64,000 nt of DNA, taken from Atherinomorus stipes. Taxonomy: Eukaryota > Chordata > Actinopteri > Atheriniformes > Atherinidae. Position numbers and translations under genes: made by a program. Shown one piece after another: positions 34,467 through 47,040 of the stretch (its first letter is position 1; every line of letters begins with the position of its first letter). The notes under the pieces were generated by a model. It saw only the letters and a list, made by a program, of their open reading frames with translations, had not been told where the DNA came from and ran no database searches. The DNA is taken from contig JALJCO010012623.1 in NCBI GenBank assembly GCA_023101725.1, positions 1 to 64,000 of the forward strand, given 5' to 3'.

Positions 34467-35559
34467 CACACATAAAAACGTGTTGCTATGTCACAAAAGT
34501 ATCAAACGTATTGCTTGAAATGAATAAATAAATAAAATAGAATAAATAAACAGTCAACACAATGAATTCTGTGACTTTAACTTTCCAAAACTCACATATT
34601 TATAAGTACAAAATCTAAAACTTGCCAGGCATCAAGCAGCTGTGGTGGGTGTCCCTTGTTTCTCTTTTTCTGAAAGGTGGCAACACTAAATATGGATTAA
34701 ACAGTGTGAAAAACCTCACCTGCTGCAACAGTAGTCAATACATCATGTATTCATGAAAATAAAGGAAAAAAGTCAGACCTCTGTGAGAGCTGCAGGTGAA
34801 ATATCCTGAAATAAACCTGAAATAATCCAAAATCATCGCGGTAATTTGATTTTTCTTTGTACAAAAAAAAAAAAAAATCATATAAATCCACAACTAACAT
34901 GTCTGGAATCCAGGACAGAGAACGACTGGGACCAGAAGATAATTATTTTCTCCCCATTAACTTCCAGTCATATTTTTCCCTTTCGAGCTTAGCGGAAGTA
35001 GGTGGGCGTGACGTCGGCTTGTGAACGTGTTGCCATGACGTAAGCCCCGCGGGGTCCACTTGAGGATTCTCCATTTTCTGAGGCCATAGTTCGAACAAAG
35101 AGGTTAAATATCGTGCCACGTATACAACATGGGTAGAACTTGCAGTGTTGTGGGCTGCCATGTTCGTGCACATGATCGATCTGGAAAAAAAATTGACAAC
35201 GGGCTGTCTTTTTTTTCGTTTCCAGCGTGGAAACAAAATCAGGGGAGTCTTGTGTCAGAGGTAACCCGGAGGAGGCGGATGGCGTGGATAGCAGCTGTAA
35301 GACGCTCAGACATACAGTTTGCTAACATCCCACCATACCTGAAAGTCTGCTCTAGGCATTTTCATTCCGGTAAGTGCAAAAATGTGTTATAAATGGATGA
35401 TTATCTTCCTATTTTCTCCCGTTTTTCATAGAAATGACCTGTAGAGCTACCTTTTATTGTGTAACATAGCCTCTGTTTATAGTGCGGTTAGCATGCTAAC
35501 AGGCTACAAGAAAGGCTCATTCAAAGACATGAATGAACGAGACCCTGGGAAATCACTTA

Positions 35560-36179
35560 TGCTGCCTTCATGTGGCATCGTATTTATGGTAAATACCAAA
35601 ATTAGACGTGAAAATTGCACTTGAATACCCACTCATGTCGTTATTTCCACCAGAAAGCTTTAAAAAAAATTATGATACCCGAGTTGCCGAGATGAGTTAG
35701 ACTTTTCAACATGGCGGAGAGCAACAAAAATATCCTGAACAGGATGCATAACATTATGTTTTAAGTTCTCTGCTGCTGTTGTTTGGTTAGTTTGTAGTCT
35801 GTATAATTCAGTGACGTACAGAACTTAAATTACATTTCCATTTAGACTCACTTTTGTGTTGAAAATAGCTGGTTATTAGTTGATTTACCTCCTTAGAGCA
35901 GATGCTAAGCAGCTAGCTGGCTAGTCATTCGAAGATAACCTCCAGTGATTCATCGGTATTTATTTTTCTGTTCTAAGCAACCTCAACACTGTTAATATCT
36001 ACAAGGATATGTTTATGCTACTTTGTTTTGTACATTTATGACTAATAAATGAATTAAAGAAAAAAAAAAAAACTACAATGATTCACTTCATTACGACAAC
36101 AAATCACTTGAACACAACGCACTGGTAATTTCCACTTAAGTGGAAAAGATCATCTTTCCCATACCACATGAAGGCAGCA
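35560..36179. mobile_element. MITE inside the THAP transposase intron (TTA target)
   Basis: The ends TGCTGCCTTCATGTGG and CCACATGAAGGCAGCA are perfect 16-bp inverted repeats. TTA flanks both sides (35557-35559 and 36180-36182). The 3-bp TTA duplication suggests a PIF/Harbinger-type element. No ORF. Confidence 0.65.
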
Positions 36180-36689
36180 TTAGCTGAGCCACTCAGATGC
36201 TTATAAGTAATTCAGTCTGTAAAACATATGTATTGACATTTTCATCCTTCTTATTTAGTGGCTCTGTAGATGATGCATTTTTCTTTCTAAGAAAAAAAAA
36301 AAAGATCTGGCTTAACCAACGCAGATTGTGATGCTGGCTCTTTGTTTGTGTTACAGAGAATACGGTTTCGATTAAGACGTCAGAAGATGTCTTAAAAGGA
36401 TCAATGTTTAATCTGATGTGTTCACTACCTACTGTTGGTTATAATAATTTAGCCTAAAATAATTACTTTTGTCACCCCTTAGGTAAACCGGCATATGAGA
36501 TGATGGAGTCCGATCCAGACTGGGCTCCAACCCTGCATCTGGGTTACTCTGAATTCAAAGCCACAGTCTCAGATCGTCATGCTCACATGCAACGCAGAGG
36601 TACAGCACCCAGGGGAGGAGGCCAAAGAAACGAACAAAGGAGCATGAATGGAAATGACAGGGATGGAATCCAAGCAGAGGTCGCAGCTT

Positions 36690-36960
36690 TAGAGGAAGAA
36701 GAGCGTGGCGATCAAGCAGAAGCAGCAGCTGTGGAGGAAGAAGAGCGTGGAGATCAAGCAGAAGCTGTGGAGGAAGAAGAGCATGGAGATCAAGCAGAAG
36801 CTGTGGAGGAAGAAGAGCATGGAGATCAAGCAGAAGCAGCAGCTTTGGAGGAAGAAGAGCGTGAAGATCAAAGAAGGGGCTGTAGAGGAAGAAGAGCGTG
36901 AAGATCAAGAAGGGGCTGTAGAGGAAAAGCATGTGGATCAAACAGAGGCACCAGTTGTGG
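36690..36960 (+). repeat. Coding Glu-rich tandem repeat
   Basis: Units of about 30-39 bp built on gtggaggaagaagagc and gatcaagcagaagc encode EEEE(R/H)GDQAEA repeats within exon 2 of the THAP transposase. The frameshift lies in this array. Confidence 0.8.
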
Positions 36961-38066
36961 AGGAAGAAGAGCATGGAGACCAGAGAGAGATGGATGAACC
37001 AGCTGCAAAGAGACAAAGAGCAGAATGCCAGTTCTGTGAGCAAAGCAATGCAGAAATAAACCGCCTTCTGCAGGAGAATAGGGAGCTTAAGTCTGAGTTA
37101 AACAAGTTTAAAATGGATGAGGCATTTCTTAAACATGACACGCAGAAAGTACGTTATTATACAGGACTCCCATGTTTTGCTATTTTGTTGTCATTGTTTA
37201 ACACTGTTAAACCATTCCTGCCAGTTGCAAAGGAATTGTCACAGTTTCAAATGGTTTTACTAACACTCATACGTCTGAGGCTTGATCTTCCACTGCAGCA
37301 TCTTTCCCACATTTTTGGTGTGTCTCGTAAAACTCTTTCAACTACCTTTACAGACACCATAGATGTGTTACATGCACGTCTTTCTCCCTTATTGTACTGG
37401 CCTGAGAGACACTGTTTACAGGCCACAATGCCACATCAATTTCTAGAGGCTTTTGGTAAAAGAGTTGCAATTATTGTAGACTGTTTTGAAATACGCACCG
37501 AGAGGCCGTCAAATTTAAAAGCACGTGCACAATCCTCCTCCCGCTACAAAGGTGCACACACAATGAAATACCTGATGGGAATCACACCACAAGGCCAGAT
37601 CTCATTTATTTCCCAGGGATGGGGGGGACGAGCCTCCGACAAGCATATCACAGAAAACTGTGGGCTTCTTAACAAACTGTTACCTGGTGATTTAGTTTTA
37701 GCAGGTCGAGGCTTTGGTATCAGGGAAAGTGTGGGAATGATGTGCGCAGAAGTTAAGATTCTTGCACTCACCAAAGGTAGATGCCAGCTTGATGCTAAGG
37801 ACGTTGAAGAGACACGTGCTCTGGCACACCTAAAGATACATGTGGAGAGACTGATTGGCAGCTTGCGCAACAAGTACACTCTCTTACATAAGAGACTACC
37901 AATAAGTATGTTGCTTCCCTGTGAGGATGAACAATTCACACTTCTGGATAAGATTGTTAATATGTGTTGCATACTTGTAAACATGTGTCCAAGTGTTGTT
38001 GCAAGACCTGATGAAACTGAAATGTGCACATGTTGAAAAGTGTCCATGTTTTATGTCAGACTTTCC

Positions 38067-38072
38067 AATAAA
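38067..38072 (+). terminator. Polyadenylation signal of the THAP transposase
   Basis: AATAAA lies 31 bp after the stop codon. Confidence 0.65.
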
Positions 38073-39040
38073 ATGTCAACTGAGACAGAATGCTCCTGTC
38101 TGATTTTTAACTAAAACAGATGACAAATTGATAATTTAAAAAAAAAATTAAAATTCTCACTTCATTCACAGTAACATTTTCACACTGTCACTTTTAAAAG
38201 TATTTATCCAACCAAAATTAACACTTTAGAATAAAGAAATAAAACATAAGAAATAAAATTAACAAGCTGGGTTTAAGCAGCATGTAGCTAAAAGGTAATT
38301 TGCTGTTTGTTTCTTTTTAAGAATTATTTTTCATTGCAGAGGTCCACAGCATTTGAGAAATATTTAGCCAGAAGCTGGCAGGCACACTTTAAAAAAAAAA
38401 AAAAAATCTTTTTCCTTCTGCAGCCGAGCGGCTCAGAACTTGCACTAGATGTGCACAACAACAAAGTCCAAACAACCAGGTCACAGTGATCGGACTGAGT
38501 TACAAAAATCTGAGTTTATATCTGTGTGTAGAATCTGTGGTTCCTTTTCACCTGAAGGTCATTTGTTGGAGATAACTAGAGACAGAAGTCATTTATCTCC
38601 ATAGCCTGCTGGATGGTGCATTTCACTTCAACCCTTACCAAAAAGTAGTATTATGCGAATGTAATTTAAGTATACAAATTTTAAACTTTAAATAAGACAG
38701 TATACTTTCAATTTAGTGTTTATGTACTCATCAGAAATGTACTTCAAGTTTACTTGGCATTTATTCATACATAAACATGAAGTTTAAGTATATTTAGCCT
38801 ATACTTATTTAAAGTTTTGAATTAAAGGTTTACCTCGTTGCGACGGATTTCCATCAGTTGGAAAATGAGAGGAAAAAATTAATCAACTTGATTTTGTTGC
38901 GGTTCCATGTACACTTTTATAATTCGTGTCATTAATATGATGCTGCTCTTAACCAATGAAACCTGGTAAAGCTGTAACGTTAGCCAATCAGAAACAGAAA
39001 GGGGGGGGTCAATGCAACCTATGAAATGGCGCGTTAATAC
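38073..39040. other. AT-rich stretch, no gene seen
   Basis: Contains A runs at 38151-38159 and 38391-38405. I searched by eye for inverted ends matching the region upstream of 35129 and found none. Confidence 0.4.
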
Positions 39041-39221
39041 CAGTTAAAACAAAGTCGGGACCGTTGGAGTCGTTGGACTTTGAGACCTGTTGTTTTAAAC
39101 ACCTGCCACGAAGGAATGTTAGCGTGGGTGGAATGACTGAAGCTGCAGGTCTCATGTTATCTGTGGATTAACTTTTCACACTCTAAACGAATCGCTGGTA
39201 ACGTCGTCAGACAGCAGCTGT
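39041..39221 (+). promoter_or_regulatory. Possible promoter and non-coding first exon
   Basis: CpG-richer sequence (ggcgcg, gtcggg, cgttgg, aacgtcgtc) ends at a good donor, cagctgtg|gtgagtgt (GT at 39222). It could be the 5' exon of the gene whose coding start may lie at 44622. No TATA box. Inference only. Confidence 0.3.
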
Positions 39222-42200
39222 GGTGAGTGTCTGTTTGCTGCTTATTAACGCCATTAAAAGTTCTGTTGAGGTTAAAGTTAATGTGAATGTAATGAAAGGT
39301 CAACGTTATCTCTGTGTTATTCTCACTGCTGTGCGTTTTTTCCTGGCTTCGGCACTTCGGTAGAGAAGCTCGTACAACGCCAGTAACGTTGCAGTGAGCG
39401 GTGCGGATCTACATCACTGGCGCGAGACCGGAAACCGGCTTGTCGGTGAAAACAAACCCCGCATCATGTAAGATTACGAACCTGAATGGAATATTTATGA
39501 TTATAAAACGGGTGCCGCCGTTGTAAACCTGTTGTAACCCACGGCTTCTCTGGGATTACTGCTTTAACCATCGGTAAAAACAGTTTTTTTATAAACTGTA
39601 TTTTTTTTTTTTTTTATCAAAGCCGCAGCCGAAATGACAGATAAAGCTACAAGATGCTATTCTGGCAAGATGTCATCAAAACAGATGTTATTTATTTATT
39701 CATTCATTTTTTAAAATAGATGTTAAAGCGGGGCCCTCAATCTATGTTCTAAGTTAATATGCTTTATCCTATAAAAATAATATCAGCTGTTACTATTACA
39801 AAGTCATGTCTTTGATTTACTAGTCAGAAGTCTGTCAGTTATCATTTAAGTTATTGATTTAGTCATTTTTTTGTAGCTTTAAAAATGATCTTTTCTTCTC
39901 TATAGAATAATAATCTTTATAGCAGCCAAACATAAAGTTTATATAAAGGAAGATCTTAAAAAAATTTAAGACAAACTGATGAGGACCCACATGATAGTCC
40001 TTTAGATTTACATGTTGACCTTTGTTTTTTCTGAAAAGAACCAGATGTGACTTCATTTACAGAAGTTCTGTGCTGATATATCCAGGCCTCAATTACACTT
40101 ATTTCTTCCGATTTATTAGGTATTCTAAGAGTAATAAAACTTGCATTGAAAAGATTTATAGATGGTAATTTATTTGTAAGAATACATGAAAAACTGAGTA
40201 TGAATCAGTGAAATAGTTCAAAACATTTTAGATAGATGGAAAGGAAAAAGGAATATTTTGATACCTAACAGAAAAATCGGGTGTGTTACTCACCCAGCTG
40301 GTAAACAGGACAGTACTGAATTACCTTACAGCAAACTGACAAAACCTGTCAGATCTTATTCTTGCTGTTAGTCCTGGGTATTTCAATAGTGTAGAAAAGT
40401 AAAGCCTTCTCACAACGTAAATGATGCATACGGGAACTGAAGGGCCGATGCAGCATTTTACTGTTTTACTTGGAAATTTTGGAAAGTGACCAAATGGCAG
40501 ATGGGGTTGTTCTTAAAGCGTGGTGCGGCGGGTAATATGAGCTGGCCTGGGGAAAAAATGTTAGTCAAACATTTTTTTTTGCTTTAATCCCTGGGACCTA
40601 ATATGATAATTCATTTCAGATATAGTACTGTATTTGTAATAAGAGAAATACTTTTTGTTTTAGTGATCAACTTAACATCTCTTTGTGAGAAAAGGGAACA
40701 CTTCAGGGGAATTTTAGATATATTCTCATTGTATTTTAATTAGAAATTATGATTGCCAGCAATGTTGAAAATGCTTCAGAGTATATCATCCCAAATGATT
40801 CCTTCTCTGTCTGGCATTTCCATCAAGACTTCGAATTTATTTCTATATTTCAACAAGGAGACATCTGTTTTCTTTCAGGTAAAATGAAAAATTAATTTGC
40901 CTGCAGAACAACCATTGAAAGATCTTTCCATTTATTCCAGACTGAGAGGAAAATTCTCTGTAATGAGCGAATAAAAAGGTTATTTTCAGATTTAGGACTG
41001 AAAACCCGACTGCTTCTTCCACCAAAAGCCACAGAGACTTATCTTGAGATGATGATGATTATTCATGGATTTACTTTTTATTTACTCTTGTCCATGTGTC
41101 TACTGACTGGATAAAGCAACTACAGTGTGTTTATTGTGTTTAGACTGCTGGAAACAAACAAATGCCATTAAGTGTGATATTTATCCTCTTCTGTTGTTTT
41201 CTTCTGAGGGATTTGACTGTATTATTACACGGTCTGCTCTCTTGCTGGGGCTGGATGAGGATATGGAGGATTCCCAGGAGATCACCTGCTGTTGGAAACC
41301 TCTCAGTATCGTTTCTAATTGCAGACATTTTGCTTTTCACGTTTTAATGTGCTGTCTTGTGCGTCAGAGAGAGTATAATCAGGTGTGTGTATTTTGTGTG
41401 TTATAGAAATTTGAATTGAAATAAACGAAAGCAAAGTTTAAACTATAAGATGTTGAGCTGTGTTGGGCTGTTTTGCATGACACTTCACCAGACTGAGTCC
41501 TGGACTCTCCTGCATGATCTCTGTGTCGCAGATACAGCTGCCATCAAGTAGTTGATGGGGAGAAAGAAGCAGTTTCTCTCCACAGCTTCTCTCTAGAGCC
41601 AGTTTTGATATCACACACTGGAATAGGAAGCGTGGGTGTTCTCACTAACATTTCAACCAAATTGTGTGATTTTTCTGAGCAGACTCCAGTTTCTCTATCA
41701 TGCTCTCCTTAAGACAAAAGAGGGATGTCGTTTACTCTGCAGTTTAAGTGGTGACATCTCATTTCTAGTTATTATTTGACTCTGATGTTCAAACTAATCG
41801 TATGTTTTACCCAGGCAGCTGCTGGGCCACCGATGATGAATATTATGAAGGGCCGGTAATTGTCTGCAGACTGAAGATAAGTGGGTGGAAGGGTAGAGAT
41901 GAGCACAGATGTCTCGGGCTATAATTGCCGTCTCTGCTGCGATCGCCACGGTCCCAGAGGAATATAAGACCCTGGAGGGACGCTGCCAGCCTGGCACTGT
42001 TGTCAAAATGTGGATCAGGACTACAGCACCTCAGATCACATTTAAAAATCTGCATGATGATTCACTGGGCTGAAGCTGGGAGGTCATTTGGTCAAGTATC
42101 AGTGGCATGAGCGATCAGAAGCAGTGAATTGGTGTTTTTTACATTTCTTTTGAATAAATTCCCATTTCTATAGCAAACAGAACAATAAAAACACATACAA

Positions 42201-42308
42201 ACAAACAAAAAGCAAATAAACAATTATGTTTTTGAGTCAATAATCACAATTTTTTTGTGAATTTCATACAAGTAACTAACATTAAATACAACTAACATTA
42301 AATACATA
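39222..42308. other. Probable intron or intergenic DNA, no supported gene
   Basis: More CpGs at 39340-39480 may belong to the same promoter region. The rest is AT-rich with poly-T at 39601-39615 and no recognisable transposon or exon. Confidence 0.4.
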
Positions 42309-42829
42309 GATGTTCTCAAAATTATTCACAACCTCCAATTAAAGAAGGAAAAAAGAATCAGCTGTCAGTGAAATAAGATGAAATTGACAAAAGTTATAAT
42401 AAATAAAAATTCTATGAAAATTATGACTTTGATTTTCAATTGTGGTTCAACAGAGATATTACAAACACACAAAAAATAAAACAAACAAACAAGCAAGATA
42501 GGGCTCCAAAGCTAAAATTTTGTTTAGCAACATTTTGAGGCAGTCACTGCAATCAGATGTTTTCTCTAATATTTAAAAAGACGTCTACACCTGTTAGCAG
42601 GTATTTTTGGTCCACTAAATGGGGCTCTAATGTGTCCGTGACAGTTTTGTTTGTTTTTTAAATTATTATTTTCAATGACAATTCATAAGCAATATTTTAT
42701 TTCTCGTAATTACAATTTTGGTAAATTTTTAGTTGTTATTAGTTTCTTTGGTTTTCTGTTATTTGAATTACTATTGTGAATTTAGGCTTTTCTTTAATTG
42801 GAGGGCATAAATAATTTTGAGGACGACTG
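42309..42829. mobile_element. Tc1/mariner-type MITE
   Basis: The ends gatgttctcaaaattattca and ttttgaggacgactg are diverged inverted repeats after a left TA (42307-42308). It is collinear with 27716-28139, and longer because it keeps the segment cacctgttagcaggtatttt also seen in the 2442-3578 copy. Confidence 0.65.
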
Positions 42830-44621
42830 TTCTCCACAATTACTGGGTTTAAAAGTGAATAGAGGAAAAAAGAAAAAAATATAGAAATCAGTCTTGAGTG
42901 TTAAAATGATGTATAACAGTATAAGTATAAATTATAATCATTAATGTTGTTATACTGTGTATGTATAAATAATAATGATAATTAATTAAATAAAAACAAA
43001 TAGTAATCATAGCCATGATTAAATTAGTGTCATTATTAACAGTATTAACAATGACAACACCAATAATAACAAAAGTAAATACATAATGATTTTTGTCATT
43101 AATCATGCTACAACATTACCATTGATGGTTATGTTGTTTGTTTGTTTGTTTGGCATGTGTTAGATCAAATTTGATTTTTAAAGCACTTTTTATGCATAAA
43201 GTAGCACAGTGTTTTACATAAAAACAACCTAGACATTCTAAAAACATATGTCTTCACACACTGGAGTAAATAACCATTTACATACTTAAAATGCATGGCT
43301 GATCATATGGATGTCGAACGTTGCTACATATATATTTGTAGATGTTCAAACTTACATGTTAATGTTTGTATATTATTCCAGTTATGTTTTTATGGAATTT
43401 TACGTGGCATCAGGAAAGGTTGGTCTTTTCCCTGAAGGAAAAGCTGATTTCTGTCACTGAAAGGTGTAATTTTATGTGTTTTATGATTAAATGAGTCCAT
43501 TGATCAAGGCTGAGTAAACTTTAGGAATTTTTTGCTGACTTGTTTCCTCTGAGAGACCAATCAGCTGATTCTGTTTATACATTTATTGTTTAAAGGTTTC
43601 CTAAAATAAAAAAAAATCATATTTTATCTATATAGCCCCTTTCATACCAATCGTAGCACAGAATGTTTCACGCAATAAAAAAAACCATAAAAATAATTCA
43701 CAATGTTGTTTAAAAATTAGCCTTCCTTTATACCCAACTGTATAGCTTAACCCCCTCCCCCACCACCACCAAAAAAGGCAGATCATTTACACTGATGAAA
43801 CACTCACACATAACCCCCACCCCGCTAATCCCATTCTCTGCAGACAAACCAAGGGTTAGGGTCTCCAATCCGAGCAGCTGTGATCCAGCACCAGGATTTC
43901 TGTCATGCCTTATTAGCCCCCACCCTATTCATCCATCCTCTGCTCTGTGTCTCTCCTCCCCCCTGCAGGCAGGTACAGCACTCGCCTTATTCATTTCCCT
44001 CTTTGTGACTCAGCTTCTTTATTAGAGCATCATCAAAGCGGTGCTTTCCTCGCACATCAAGTCTTCCCTCTGAATGGAGAAGACTCCATTTGCTTCATCC
44101 GATCTTTTTAAATTTATTTTTAAAGATGTTTTTCTGTGTTTTTCACTTGGACATGTGGAGCATCATGAAAATGAAGGGATTTAACTATCTGGCCGGCTAC
44201 TGTCTTTTTGAATACTAATCAAAGAGTTGCTTTTTTCCTTCTTTGATTTTGTGAAATTTTGAGTTTTTTCTTCATGTGATGACAGATAAAATCACAACCA
44301 TCTCTCATTTAGACTGACGGTTTGGTATTTTTCATTTTGAGCACTTTTGGACCCAGAAACCAGATTATTTTATTCCCAGGCTGACATTTGGAATCATTGT
44401 TGTCCTCCATTGTTCCCTGTATTCCTGCAGGATTTGGGAGAAATGTGATGGTAGAATTTGGGTGAGAAGAATAAGAAAATTTTGACAGGTCAGAGGAGGA
44501 AGAGGGGAAAATTTAAGTAGTGAGGAAAGCGAGGGGAGAAACTGAGGGGCGGAAGGTGACGACAGGAGGCGTGGTCGCAGAGGAAAAGAGGGAGAGAACT
44601 GGATGCTACCCGCACCCTGAG
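42830..44621. other. AT-rich stretch, no supported gene
   Basis: The sequence 42890-43110 is low-complexity A/T/ataat. A C-rich patch (ccccctcccccaccaccacc) lies at about 43751-43770. I see no motif set supporting an exon until 44622. Confidence 0.4.
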
Positions 44622-44700
44622 ATGCTGTGCTGGCTGAGGGAGGACGAGATGTCGGTTCAGGAGCTGCTACAGCGAGTGCAGTGTGTCATCACACATGTCG
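44622..44700 (+). CDS. Possible first coding exon of an unidentified gene
   Basis: ATG at 44622 (G at -3) opens 26 codons reading MLCWLREDEMSVQELLQRVQ and on to ITHV plus one base, stopping at the strong donor GTAAGT (44701). A short upstream ATG at 44602 is out of frame and closes at once. Codon content is more gene-like than the surroundings, and the leader is purine-rich. I do not recognise the protein. No downstream exon that would join in phase 1 could be confirmed within the window, so this rests on the start context, open frame and donor only. Confidence 0.35.
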
Positions 44701-45859
44701 GTAAGTCATCGCGTTTCCTATTCACCATCTGAACGTCTGCTTCTCCAGGAGGTGGGGCTGGAGCAAAAACCTTCTCTGGTGTATCTTTGAAATATAGGCC
44801 GCTAGTCTTCTTTTTTTTCTTTTACAATATGCCTCTGTTGTGGGGGAAGGTGTGTGATGAAGCTGGGGAGTGAAGCAGATAAGCAGGATGCAGGAAATGG
44901 CCATCCTCTCATCAGCACCACTTAGAGATGAGGGATGCAGCAGAACAGGCAGAATGAACACATTCAGGGGGAAAAAATGGGAAAGAAAGGAAACTAAACC
45001 ACCAAACAGTTCACTGGATTTGATCAGTGTTGTTCCTCTGTGGCTATTTTTATATTTAAAGATAGAATGACTTCATCTATGAAGTCATCCACAGATAACC
45101 CTGTCCTTGTCATTTTTTTCCCCTCCTCCCCTTTCCCTCCAGTTCTGCTCTCATCCGGGTAATTTCCGGCTGACAGGGAAGTAGGTTAATGTGCCATGCT
45201 GGAGACGGCTGCATGGTTTCTCCTTACTATGCTGAAGGAGGCCTGGTTTCTAGGTTTCTATTACTATAGAAATGTGAGAATGCCCTGCATTGTCCTACCC
45301 CCGAGCAAACAAGCTAAACACAGGGGGGAATTAACATGTCTATAGATTTTGCATTCAGTAAAAATCAAACACTTCACATTGTGGCAGCAGATTTGATGAT
45401 TTGCATCAACCAACAGTGGAATCCATTAAGTTTCGTAATTCATAATTGTGATAAAGATTGTGTCTATGCCACTTATACATTCACACCTAAGCATGCGGCA
45501 CACGCCCTCCATCTTTGAAGCTCATGTAGAGGTCATCACGATACAATCTGCATTATTGATGCTCAACATAAAAACAGCTTATTTCATCGCATTGATGTGA
45601 GTCAGGGTTGATGAAGCATAACTGCACATAGCAACTTTTTGAACATTTTGTAATGCTCCACGGACGTTTGGAAATTTTTTATCTGTGTTCATAAGCAAGA
45701 GAGCTGCATAATTTCTGTTATAATATCAACGCTGGACATGGATTATTACCTTTGGGAAAATGAAAACTCACAAAGTTTATAGCTGAGATTTGTTTGTTTT
45801 TGTCAATGACCCGTGTGTATCTTTGATAAAGTAAATTAACTGGTTGGAGATGATAGAAA
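44701..45859. other. No supported gene
   Basis: Candidate intron of the preceding exon. A pyrimidine-rich patch (ttttttcccctcctcccctt) lies near 45113-45132, without a clear exon following. Confidence 0.4.
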
Positions 45860-46548
45860 GGCAACAGGAAGTCAGATAAGCACTGGTTCCAACCAAGATA
45901 TGCAGAATAGCATCTCTGAACACACAACACGTCCAACCTTGAAGCAGATGGGATACAGCAGCAGAAGACCACACCGGGTGCCGCTCCTGTCAGCTAAGAA
46001 CAGGAAACTGAGGCTACAATTCACACACACTCACCAAAACTGGTCAATAGAAGATGGAGAAACGTTGCTGGTTTTATGAGTCCCCATTTCAGCTCCACAT
46101 TTAGATGCTAGGCTCAGAATTTGGTGGAAACATCATGAAAGCATGGATCCATCCTGCCTTGGATCAAGGCTTCAGGCTGCTGGTGGTATAACGGTGTGGG
46201 GGAGATTTTCTTGCCCCACTTTGGGGCCCTTAGTACCAACTTGGCGGTTTAACCACCACAGCCTACCTGAGAATTGCTGCTGACCATGTCCATCCCTTTA
46301 TAATGAGTTCACTGTACTCCAACGGCCTCCATAGTCACCAGATCTTAGTCTAACAAAGCAGCTTGTGGTGAAACAGGAGATTCTCATCATGGATGTGCAG
46401 CTGACAAATCTGCAACAACTGTGTGATGCTATTATGTCAATATGGAGCAAAGTCTGAGGAATGTTTCCAAAACCTTGTTGGATCTTTGACACCAAGAGCA
46501 AAGGCAGTTCTGGAGGAAAAAGGGGTCCAACCTGGAACTAAAATGTGG
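45860..46548 (+). pseudogene. Tc1-like transposase relic with internal deletion
   Basis: The nucleotide text follows a common fish Tc1 transposase: SAKNRKLRLQFTHTHQNW at about 45990, then ESMDPSCL, a VWGIFS-like stretch, VADHVHP, and late QLTNLQQLCDAIMSIW. Between HPF and NEFTV (about 46300-46305) the region holding the second catalytic Asp (QDNAP in relatives) is missing, and SPDLNPIE has decayed. Several frameshifts and stops are present. No inverted ends found. Confidence 0.65.
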
Positions 46549-46659
46549 ACCTGATCGATGTGGCCTCCATTTTGAAGACAGACAAGGGTGCAACCAGAAA
46601 GCACATTGACTACAGCTGACTCCATTGTTTACTTTCCTGATTTCTGTCGCACGGCTGGT

Positions 46660-47040
46660 TAGGGCTGGACAATTAATCGAATTTTAATCGTGATTTCAAT
46701 TTTGCCTTTTCACGATCATAAAAACACTGTAATCGAAGAAAAACGATGAATCCTGAAGTGAACAGACTGGTGGAGTTATAGGAAGCAAACTGCACGGGGT
46801 ATAGAACAGGAATTCATGTAGACTGAGTATTTATTTTTATTGCTATTATTATCTTAAATAATATTCTTATTTTACTCCTTTACTTGTTTCTAATTTATTT
46901 CCGGTTTTATTTTTTTTAAGTTATATTTGAAGTTGAGTTTTGGTGGTTCAATAAACACTTTTTATAAAATCAATGAATAATCGTGTATATTAATCTTGAT
47001 TTCAATATCAGTCAAAATAATCGTGATTATAATTATAATG
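46660..47040. mobile_element. hAT-type MITE, right end eroded
   Basis: The left end TAGGGCTGGACAATTAATCG is typical of the family. Motifs such as aataatcgtgattata near 47016-47031 are the inner part of the opposite end, whose terminal CAGCCCTA is missing. Confidence 0.55.

Larger units (their letters stand above)
33414..35128. other. Intergenic stretch upstream of the THAP transposase
   Basis: Near 33845-33876, ggtatcagtatgcccatccc is one end of a hAT-type MITE whose partner end I could not find. A (TA)n run lies at 34170-34186. No gene seen. Confidence 0.4.
35129..38036 (+). pseudogene. THAP-domain DDE transposase (ISL2EU/IS4EU type), two exons, damaged
   Basis: Exon 1 (35129-35369) starts MGRTCSVVGC and encodes a C2CH THAP DNA-binding domain: Cys5, Cys10, then Cys74 and His77 in VCSRHF. 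The donor is GTAAGT at 35370. Exon 2 begins at 36483 after cccttag and continues in frame (HSGKPAYEMMESDPDWAP). A Glu-rich repeat region follows, then a coiled coil (EINRLLQENRELKSELN), a helix-turn-helix of Tnp_4 type (LSHIFGVSRKTLSTTF) and a DDE_Tnp_4 nuclease domain. The first Asp (VDCFEI, 37479-37481) and the Glu (HVER, 37845-37847) are present, but the second Asp position reads LAGRGF, with GGT at 37704-37706. A one-base surplus in atcaaagaagg near 36868-36876 breaks frame in the Glu repeats. THAP plus this nuclease is the domain set of ISL2EU elements. I could not find the inverted ends or the YqaJ-type second gene. Confidence 0.8.

Noticed and set aside
36555..37043. Leu/Phe-rich minus-strand ORF resembling membrane segments
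   Set aside because: Antisense of the Glu-rich repeat in the THAP transposase.
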